NCBI GenBank assembly: GCA_963682175.1
Contig: OY821775.1
Coordinates: forward strand, 10,326,501 to 10,390,500
Length of the DNA stretch: 64,000 bases
Origin: Triglochin maritima
Lineage: Eukaryota > Streptophyta > Magnoliopsida > Alismatales > Juncaginaceae
Direction: 5' to 3'
Under the pieces are notes generated by a model that was given only the letters and a program-made list of their open reading frames with translations, did no database searches and was not told where the DNA came from. Numbering within the stretch: the stretch's first letter is position 1; each line of letters opens with the position of its first letter. Both the position numbers and the translations under genes were made by a program. Below, piece after piece: positions 54,886 through 64,000 of this stretch.

Positions 54886-55330
54886 TGCACTTGCCCATGC
54901 GTATCTGTTTATGCGTCTGATGCTCCTCAAATGGTGCATGAACCATTGCTTCGGTCGAAGTGTTTCATCATAGAACAAAAAATGGTTGAAGATGAAAGAA
55001 ATCAGGAGACGAACGTACTCCTACGTGTCGCCTATGGCACTGCTTGCTAGCAGATGACCTAAAAGTTGTGTGTTGTCAAGGTTCACCCCTTCTCGTCTCT
55101 GTACACCCAATGGTTCCATCACCACAGTCTTCTCATGCATACGTAACCCCAAAATTAGGGCAACGTCTTCCGGTGTAAGGGGAACTACCCCTGATCATAT
55201 TCTCAGCCCCACCCCTCCGCATCGTAGTGTTCGACGAACCAACCGACTATTTCGTTGTCCGTAGTAATGTTAGGAAGGTCTAAGAAGTGACCGAAAGGGG
55301 TGCTCCGGAAAACCTCCTTCTCAACCTTCT
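54886..55330 (-). pseudogene. Minus-strand mobile-domain-like fragment
   Basis: On the minus strand a frame reads VVPLTPEDVALILGLRMHEK near 55199-55130, the TLEDV-ILGL pattern seen in plant-mobile-domain and similar transposon-associated proteins. It continues as NTQLLGHLLASSAIGDT up to a TAG near 55029. Frames on both sides are broken. It converges on the FAR1-like remnant, the same arrangement as in the MULE at 37.6-41.8 kb. Confidence 0.5.
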
Positions 55331-55860
55331 TCATCCTGTCAAACTGCTTTCGGATGACCGTCTAGGAGCACTGGGATTCCTGGAAGTAGTAGGTGGTTCC
55401 CTAAAACAAAAAATTGAAGAAACGAAAGTTCATCAAAAAAATAACGACCCAGGGGAAAAAAAATTAGAGACCCACCGGTTCTGGGGCAGGTTCACTATCG
55501 ACGACAGGAGTCGAAGAATCCATTATCGTTTAATCGGGAAGAAAGAATGCCGGAAAAGGTTCACAGGTACGCTTCCTCCGTTCACATGTAATACAACGGG
55601 AAAGAGAGAGAGACTCTCCTTTTCGGTCTGGATATTTTTTATCTTCCTCGGTATCCGAAACGTCGATCGTAGGGTGTCTACCGCTGTCTTATCTGGAAAG
55701 CAACCGTCGTTCTTTGAAAACCGTCAAAAAAAAAATTAAAAACAATTTAAGACGCGTTTGGAAAAAGTGACATGACAATCCCAGTAGACGCTGACTCCCC
55801 AACTTTTGGGTGCCATGTAGGACGCGTCACGGAGCGTCCGTGTATAACGACACTTTCTAA
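55331..55860. other. Region after the MULE remnant
   Basis: No recognisable domain. GACGCGT and GACGCTGAC words near 55750-55850 might belong to a decayed terminal repeat of the second MULE, but no partner end was found. Confidence 0.35.
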
Positions 55861-58800
55861 AACTAACACTTGCTTTTTTTTATTAGCTAGTGTGCATTAT
55901 TCATGTGGAGAATTGAAAGAGAAGGTGTTGATTCTTCGATGAGTTGGCTTTTAAAAAAATCATAGATTAATAATGGCATTATCTTCGTAGCTTTTCAAAA
56001 AGTTGAGGGCAAGATTGGTAGCATCATTTTTGAAATTTTTAATGATTTGTACTTTCCCTATTCACTTCTAGAAGTCATTTCTCCCTATCTCCATTTTTTT
56101 AGCGAGGGCCAAGACTGGAGAGTTGAGCCCACTTTCGTACCTGGGCCTGAATGATGAAGAACAAGAACCACAAGAGTTAATTTTTTTAAAAATTCTAAAA
56201 TGATAAATCTGTTAGGGTTGCAAACAGTGCTTGTTTTGGAAATTTAGGTTAGCAGGTAACATTTTGTAAATTAATCATAAATTTTGGGTAGATATATTCT
56301 TGTGAATAATATTTAGGCTAGAACTATCGGACAAAATCTCATCTTTCCATCCGGAATAATCAATAAGGATGGACATCCTAAGGGATTAAATCCAGGAATC
56401 AAAACCTGAAAACGATTAAGATCCCAAAAGGTCTTACAAACTACTGGAAATCCAATGTCCTCTGTCGATTCTGAAGTCGATTTTTTCCACCAAAATTATG
56501 GCCGAAAACACCATTATGGTGATAAGTATTAAAAATGTAGTCGAGCAACGTGCAATATTTGCTCTTTATTTTTTCATATGTTGTGCGTGTATTTTCTTTG
56601 TTTACAATAATAATAATAATAACATCAACAACAACAACAACCACAACAAGTGAAAGAGGATGATTTCCTACTTTCCAATGGAGGATATGGATTAGTTTTA
56701 GGAAATAAAAAGTTGTCGCAAGACGCAAGTTGATCCCTCAAAGATTTCAAGAGCCTAACGTTTTTGTTTACTATGGAGCCATAAGGGGAAAAATGGCAAG
56801 ATTAAGCTTCAGTCAATTTACAATCAAAATGCTGATATGTGGACAACATTGTACCAACAATGTGCATCGCTACAATAGTCAGTTACGTGATCTTTTATGT
56901 TAGTCTATATTTGGTTACGTGACTGAGCAAAAAAATGATTTGCCTAAGCAAATTTTTTAGATGTAATCAGGCAACATAGAAGTCAAAAGGAAAAAGAGAA
57001 CGAGAAATCTTCACATTTATCTATTTTCTGACCGGACTTTTAAACTCATGGTATGAAGAGAAAACAAGAACTTAAATAGAGCTGGTTCTCAACAAAGAAA
57101 AAACAGTAATTGAGTAACCAAAGCGATGACTAATTTAATTATTACAATTACAACACAGAAGATCATGTATTATCGAGAACTGTGCATGCATGCGCAAATC
57201 CTCTTTTCCATTTACCTATATGTATGTATGTATGATGTATGTATATAACGATAGGATTATTTTCTTGGGTAGACTTACAAAATATGATATTGGACTTACA
57301 TTAACTGATATGGTACACTTACATAACCTGATATGTTTAAATTTTTATCAGTCTTATTATAAATTAATGGAAAATTTTCTTACAAACCCAATTAATAACA
57401 TGATATTACACTTGGATCCTTGAACTTGAATTTTTAACTATAATTACTTAAATTTTAATTTCATATATTTACAACATTCTAAATTTCAATCTTATCCTTA
57501 AATTATTTTAAAAAAATTGAAATTTAGGATATTAAGTTAAGCAAATTTTAATCTTGTTAATATTAAGGAGAAGATTAAAATTTGACTAATTTTATCAAAA
57601 TGTATAGGTTAAGCAAATTTAAGGATCCTAAAGTTCATGCTCTTAATTGGCTTTACAAGCAAATTTAAGGATCCTAGAGTTCATGCTCTTAATTATAAAA
57701 GTGATAGAAATTTATATAGATTTGGGACCCACATTGGCAGGTGTACCAAAACAATTACATATTCACAAGAGTGTCAAAACAAATATTTAAAACTCAAATG
57801 GAAATGTCCAATATCAATGTTTTGCAAGCGTGCCCATACAAAAATATACATGTCGAAAGTAAGTTCATCCAACAAAACTATTGATCTCGAAGATTAGTAT
57901 GTCCATATCTTACTTTGCACCTAATGCCTCTTACCACGTTGAAATTAAAAAGGATCAAATCTACCAAACACTAGAAAACAACGTCTTGAGTTGGTGGTCA
58001 CCTTTGGAAACGTTACAAGAATTTCCTTGAACAGCCTTTTAGTTTCGACCAACAAAAGAGAGAACAACCATACTTCTTCCTCACGCTTCTATATTGGTTG
58101 TCGATCAAGATCTTGAATTTCATGTTACTATAGCTTCTTTATTTAAACTCAATTATTGTATAATATCTTGATTTTCTGGGGTTTTTAATTCATAATAAAG
58201 TATTTTGGATTAGTCATTAGTGGGGTATGCATGTAAGATTTACCTTATGAAGTCATGCATGTAACGTCACATGTAGAAAAAAAAACAAGAAAGTAGTGTT
58301 CTTGAAATCTACAATCATGAAATGATCTCATACTTCGTTATTTAATACCTTATGTTATCGATCAACACGTTAAGCAAGTGCCTAAAATTTGTTGAAAGAA
58401 CTTTGTTGTTCACAACTTAAAGGTTATTTTCATAGAAGGGCTTTCCAAATTCTAGTGTCATTACGGTAGAATACGTGAGGGAATTTTTTTGTGGACAATT
58501 TGATTGGCAGTAATTATTAATTCAGACCACAGGAGAAGGAAGGGTATCCATCATTTCTTATAAGTTGTCGGGTCGGGAGGATTTTAATGTATTTGACTTT
58601 TTTTGGGTTCTTAGGTAATTAAAGATTTGGTTTGAAATTTCGATTTCATTTTTTTGTTAAATTGGCATCTAATTCAAATAATGTATTTTGAATTATTATA
58701 TGCATTAAATTGTTTGGATTAAAAGGAAATTCAGTAAAATATAGGAGAAAGGAAGAAGAGCGAGACCATTGTGTCTATTACTCTATTGCATAGGGATTTC

Positions 58801-61470
58801 GTGCATCTTTTACCTTCACTTCTTCTGTATTGATACACAACTAACACAAGACAAGAATCACTGAAGTTTTTTTTTATTATCATCTAGTCATTACTTTCTT
58901 AGTGCCCACAAATTCCATTACTTTTCTCACTTTGATATGTTAATTTGCGATTATGCTTTCAAAAAAATTGGTATTATTACCACCTTTTGATCCCCCCACC
59001 CCACCTATTCGGCGATCTTCTCACTCCCTTTCAGAACCTTATATATACAAAAATATATAAATATAAAAAACTCTCTCGTCTACAAAACGCTACCGTACCT
59101 CTTAGAAAATACGATACGTATTACTACAAGAGTTAAGAACACTAATTGGTTTTTGAATGTACCTGCCCACAAGTGGAAACTTTCGTGTGGGAACTTGAAA
59201 ACTGATAAATCGGATCGAAAGTGTAATTTGTTTAGTGGAGGTTGATTGTTACTTCGAACCATTGGATGCCTGGATCAGTCAATTAAGGGCTGGTAATGAT
59301 CCTCGGTCTTGAACCCTGACTAATAGGAAAATGGGTGACCTCCATTTACTAATTATACTCAGCGACATAGAAGGCTTTCATATTTTATATAAATGAGAAG
59401 TGCAAACACAATATTAACTAATCTGGAAAACAAAATCTGATGAGAAACAACACTCAGGAGATCACTCTTATGTTTTCGAACTTTTTAAAGATTTCCCCGT
59501 GGGAATTAAATAATTAATCTTCAATCGTGAACCTAACCGTGGATCCCTTTAACGAGATTTTCGATTGGCTCAGATGAAAAGAGACAAGTGGAATGATTAG
59601 TGATCACTAACTGTCTATAAGTCGTCCACCAAATCTAGAAGCTATGTAGGTAGAAATCTTCCAAACCAAAATAGATTCTATCATCACTTGAAAACTTAGA
59701 AAGACACACACCAAAATAAGACAAGAAGACTTGCGAGTCGTCGATCGACTTTAGTAATGCAACATTGTTTCATTTTAATTTTTTTCATCACTACTAGAAG
59801 ACGTGTGAGTTTGTGAAAGTTGAGCTTACCAGCACCATATATATGATTGTTGGGTTATTTTCATTTAGACCTTTAAAAAAAAGGGTCCAATGCCGGATTT
59901 TTATATTATTTAATTGTTTCATAATGTGGTTGTCATACCACTTTGTGTTAGTTAAAACTTCGCTTTGGTAAGAGGGGACCAACTTAAGTTATAGTTAATC
60001 ACGACTTGGTAATATTCTAGAACATTAACATGATTGAAAGGATATACACCAATGGAGTATTCCTAAAATATTCGGAAGTGTATATGAATGCTTCAATACC
60101 GTTCACGTACAAGTTGATGCGAAGACTAAAGTTGAGGTGGTAATTAAAGAGATGTGAACATAGTGATTTGAGGATTAAAAAGTTAGATGGTGATTCCAAG
60201 GTGGAAACTTTGAGGTCATTTGGGATGTGATATCAACAAACCTACCAACTTTGGATAATGACATGCATGGCGATTGGTTCTGCTGCGAAGACTTGGCAAA
60301 GATTGAAATACAAAAAGAATAAACACACGCGAAGTCTTCTTCCACTTCAATAATCTTTTAGAAATAAATAAATATTATAAATATATTTTATTTCATGAAG
60401 ATATGAAAGTCATACAAAATTTAAAGATGAATAGAAGACAATTTAATTGTTAACTAAATGTAATCAGAATGATGTCTAACTGATACATTTGTAAGACGAC
60501 GACAAACACAATGTCTTTTGTCCTTACTTTCTTGAGTAGGTTTTGTTTCTCTCTGTTTTTTTTAGGAAAGAACACAAGGCTCGATATATTAAATACAAAT
60601 GCTTACTAGGTTTCAGTACACCATGGAAAACATTGAGTAGATTATAGTATTATACTCATGAGAATTCTAACTGTTAGAGAATATGCTTGCATCAGATAAT
60701 TTAGGAGCATCCTTCAAATGTGGCACTGGTATAAACGTTTTTGGCTAAGTTTTCATATTCATATCCTTGATGCTAAAAAAATGATGCATCCAAAAAAAAA
60801 GACCAGCCTTAACAAAGTACCATATAACAAAAGGCATATTGTGAAGTTTCCTGTTATATCTATTATGAAGCAAAAAAGAACTAATATCTGTTCAAAACCT
60901 ACATAATTACGGGGCATAATATGCTACAAAGCACATCCATATACTTGAAATTCAATATTATTTTATGATAAGGGTTTAGCGATAATCATTTTCACACTAA
61001 AACAAATATGAGTATGTCAATATATGTAAGATGCACGAGGAAGAATTTAATATTATTTTCCATCTTTCACATATGATCTATATGACGCCGTGCATGCCAA
61101 TGTTCTCAACAAACTTGATGGTTACATTTTTGTCTAACCTACGAGAGCCAGTAAGATATTGACCAAGGATTGGGCAGTTGCAAAACATGAGTTAGCGACC
61201 CAGATGGAAATGCTTAGAACATATCTTCTAGAACGACATTTAACTACTACCTAAAGTTCCATCAATTAAGTTTTCTTCGTATTAAAGTCAACAATTGAGA
61301 GAGCTTCTCCGTAAGTTTATCTTACTCTCTTTTGGATGTATTCAGAAATTTTTGGAATGTTTCTTGCAATTATATCTAGCTTCAGCCCACGCATGCATGT
61401 CAAAATAAAATTTCTTGAGTGCAAAATTTGAATAACATGCAAATGACCTGTATCACAATAGGTTCTTGAT
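55861..61470. other. Gene-poor AT-rich region
   Basis: 5.6 kb without recognisable genes. Small features: a TAA/AAC microsatellite at about 56606-56650, a TATG run near 57221-57243, and a tandem duplication of a 46-base unit containing AAATTTAAGGATCCTA at 57613-57694. No tRNA or conserved motif was recognised. Confidence 0.5.
57613..57694. repeat. 46-bp tandem duplication
   Basis: GCAAATTTAAGGATCCTA and the following AGTTCATGCTCTTAATT occur twice, 46 bases apart, with one difference. Confidence 0.8.
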
Positions 61471-61561
61471 CAACTAGATCATGATATCCCGTATTCAAAT
61501 TTGTGTAATACGATTTTGTTTAAAAATTTCAGAAAGTCACCTTGAAGAACAACATCACGAA

Positions 61562-61836
61562 CGGTTGACCGAATTATCCATCAGAGTCAGACTGAGAATT
61601 TACGTATTGGGCTTCCAGAAACGGATGATCGAACCTCATTCGGTCCACCGATACTCAACCAACATAGTCTTCCTGGGAGTTACTAAAATTTAGAGAATGG
61701 ACATCCTAATCCTATCTAGACGTCCAAAACCGGTCCACCGTCTAGCCAACAGTTTACCGAAACCAAGTGGCCAGTAGCAGGCAAGAAGTACATTGGAACA
61801 TGAAGAACGATTGACCATTCCCCAACCAGTCGACCG
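61562..61836. repeat. Decayed palindromic box array in the LTR remnant
   Basis: Exact CGGT-NN-ACCG boxes at 61562 (centre TG), 61641 (CC) and 61731 (CC). Boxes with one mismatch occur at 61750 (CAGTTTACCG) and 61827 (CAGTCGACCG), and more degenerate ones at 61622 and 61808. Confidence 0.7.
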
Positions 61837-61907
61837 AAATCTGGATGTGAGCAAATTTCATTAATGATACTTGGGGAACTCTTAAGTCATTTAGGCTTGT
61901 TCTAAAC

Positions 61908-61941
61908 TTCTCATATACCAAATGTTTTTGGTATATGAGAA
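61908..61941. repeat. Short hairpin-forming inverted repeat
   Basis: TTCTCATATACCAAA at 61908-61922 is followed after four bases by its exact reverse complement. Confidence 0.8.
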
Positions 61942-62310
61942 CCCTAATGTTGCTTAGAACCCTAATGTTTTTGAAATCTTGAGAGAAAAAGAGAGCCACA
62001 AAGTTGTGAGGTAGGTTTAGTCACCAATACTTCTTAGGATTTTGGATTTTTGGAAAATGTTGTTGTTGAAGAATCATCTAATCCTAATTCGGTATAGCAA
62101 GTCATCTTCGATTTAATTCTCCTTGTACTCCAACCATTTTTGTAGTAAAACACTTCTGTCTCCGCGTCGTGATTTTACCCAATTGGGTTCCCACGTGAAT
62201 CCGATGTTGTGCTTAATTAATACTTGAGAGATTGTTAGATGCATGTCAAAGTGTTTGATTGATTGCTTAGCTAGAGTTCTATTGATTTCATTCATCATTC
62301 CACATACGTA

Positions 62311-62990
62311 CCATCACACTAAAGATCTTAACAAAAAATATGAAATCAAATGAAGGAAAAATATGTGTATCGTGTCTCTGGAATCAGCTCAAAAGCAATT
62401 TAAATTCTAGGTTAGTGGCAAGATTCCAAGTATACATTTGCACCGATTATGGAAAAGAAAAATACTTTCCTCTTTGTTTCCCACCGTATTAATCCGAGAC
62501 GTATGGAGATCGTGGGATTCAATTCGGAAGTGCTAAATAGTACACATCAAGTCATTGCATATCGAGATTCATTACAAACTGTCCCACAATCAAAATCCAA
62601 AATGTACCTCATTTGTTGCAAATCATATACTACTACTTTGATTGCAAACCATAAGCCCCACTAATTACAAATCAAATTATTCCAGTTTGTGAATCAAATT
62701 CCAAATCAATTTGATTGTAAACCACACATCCTATCAACCACAATTAAACCTTGCCCACTATATTCGTTGCCAACCATATGCTCATTGCAAATATTATACC
62801 CCACTCACGAAACCAATGCAAATTCAAAGACTCCGCCATCTTAGCTAGCTTTTCTAATGACCTTTATAACCTCACTTTTGACCATCATTAGACTTAACCT
62901 AGCTAATATCAAATAAAAACTTGATAATAAATACATCGTTAACTTGCATTCTTATGGTAAAACGATTGACCTACAAAACTAGCGCAGAAA
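62311..62990. other. Spacer without recognised features
   Basis: AT-rich; no gene or repeat structure is supported. Confidence 0.4.
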
Positions 62991-64000
62991 AACTCATATA
63001 CGTCGGATATACATGAGTATATACTACGGATTTTGGCGGTCCAACGACCGTCATATTTGTCCTCAACGTCTATGTCCTGATGTATAAGCATCAGCTATAT
63101 ACGACCGACGTCTATACAATGTATAGACGTTGGTTATATACGACCGACATCTATTATCCCTTTAAATAACCTAAAAATACATTACAGTCTATCGCAGGCA
63201 TTCACCTGTACAGTAGTCAAGCCCAAGTGCCCCAAGTAGGGCTAAGCATGGACCAGTCTGGTCCGATTTTTTAGACCATTAACTAAGTACACTAAGCCCA
63301 AGATGTTCAAGTGTCCCAACTCGATCTCATTCGGCAGTAAAGTAGTGGTGGAGTACATCAACCACACCAACAACAAAAATCTGATGTAGGACTAAACTTA
63401 TCACTTACAATAGATGCCAGCTATATACGGCGACCAACGTCTATACCTTCAAATAATAATAATAAAATACATTACGACCTATAAACGTTGGTTACCCTAT
63501 AAAATGATGTCTAGACTTTAAAATAATAATAATACATTGAATATTTCTAAGTACACCCCAACCATCTTAAGCCCAAGTACTCCAAGGGTCAATTTAGATT
63601 AAATATATATAATCCACTTTCCTATTAAAGTATGATACCCAACACTCATTTAAAAGTAAAGCAGGTGTGGAGTACATCAACCACACCAACTAAAGATCTT
63701 TCTCCAATGTGGTTTTAAACTTCAACACATATAGGATAGTTACATTGATGTAATTATTTTTAAATCAATCCAAAATTTTATTTAAAGATGTCACGAAAAC
63801 TTGACCCATTCTTATAACACACGATGTATCATGTTAGTGACCTAAATGCATACTTTTTATTTTGCTCTACTAAATTAATTAACGGAAAGTTATTTTGAAA
63901 GCATATGATATTTTAATTATATTTCAAAAACTTTACGTATAGACGTCGACTATACAACAACCGACATCTATATACATATAGAGGGTTGGTTACAATAATA
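62991..64000. repeat. Inverted GACCGACGTCTATA-type repeats, possible CACTA subterminal region
   Basis: ACCGACGTCTATAC at 63104-63117 is followed after three bases by a near-perfect reverse complement. Related words in both orientations recur near 63141, 63440, 63490, 63936 and 63964 to the window edge. Two direct copies of GTGGAGTACATCAACCACACC lie at 63348 and 63667. Dense short inverted subterminal repeats with ACGT cores are typical of plant CACTA elements, but no CACTA terminus is visible and the element would continue outside the window. Confidence 0.45.

Larger units (their letters stand above)
61480..62310 (+). mobile_element. Decayed copia-type LTR remnant
   Basis: Contains several CGGT-NN-ACCG boxes (61562-61836), then an AGAGAGCC stretch and a segment ATTTTACCCAATTGGGTTCCCACGTGAATC near 62172-62201 that parallels the R/U5 part of element A (TTTTTCCCGCATTGGGTTTCCACGTTAATC near 8773). 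No second LTR or gag-pol was seen and no target duplication was found, so borders are approximate. Confidence 0.55.

Overview
The window is nuclear DNA of a flowering plant. It has short genes with GT-AG introns, a P-class PPR gene, an SGT1 gene, an LEA14-type gene, a PP1 phosphatase gene and COMT-like methyltransferase genes, set among Ty1/copia and gypsy-type LTRs, Mutator-like elements and MITEs. The species cannot be named from the sequence; the gene set and AT-rich spacers fit a eudicot best (inference).

Layout. 1-3.7 kb: last three coding exons of SGT1 (+), then the single-exon splicing-associated gene ESS2/DGCR14 (+). 3.7-8.0 kb: spacer without recognisable genes, holding one MITE. 8.0-15.9 kb: a decayed Ty1/copia element with both LTRs, its pol region split by a foreign 2.1-kb solo LTR. 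16.5-18.5 kb: an intact PPR gene (-), with a TTA-flanked MITE beside its start. 19-23 kb: a MITE, a small ubiquitin-like-fold gene and a two-exon LEA14-type gene. 23.8-29.8 kb: a complete, young but inactivated copia element with 976-bp LTRs and a perfect target duplication. 31.6-33.8 kb: a 2.2-kb solo LTR of gypsy-like appearance. 34.8-46.1 kb: two COMT-like O-methyltransferase genes in tandem orientation, the first broken by an in-frame stop, separated by a Mutator-like element carrying OTU-protease and plant-mobile-domain remnants and by two further inverted-repeat elements. 47.7-52.7 kb: a four-exon PP1 catalytic subunit gene (-). 52.9-55.8 kb: a MITE, a FAR1-type MULE remnant and an 0.85-kb minisatellite. 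55.8-64 kb: gene-poor sequence with a decayed LTR remnant near 61.5-62.3 kb and inverted GACCGACGTCTATA-type repeats at the right edge.

The host genes are ordinary single-copy-style housekeeping and stress genes with no evident shared pathway, except the two methyltransferase copies, which are duplicates of each other.

The most striking signal is a 10-bp palindromic box, CGGT-NN-ACCG, repeated 10-15 times per LTR in at least four LTR families that look otherwise unrelated (8.1-8.5 and 15.1-15.5 kb; 10.8-11.1 kb; 23.8-24.3 and 28.9-29.3 kb; 32.2-32.7 kb) and in a decayed fifth (61.56-61.84 kb). The half-sites and the 2-bp spacer length are kept while the spacer bases vary, which looks like selection for a dimeric DNA-binding site. 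In the three copia-like LTR families with a recognisable TATA box the array sits just upstream of it; in the gypsy-like LTR it does not.
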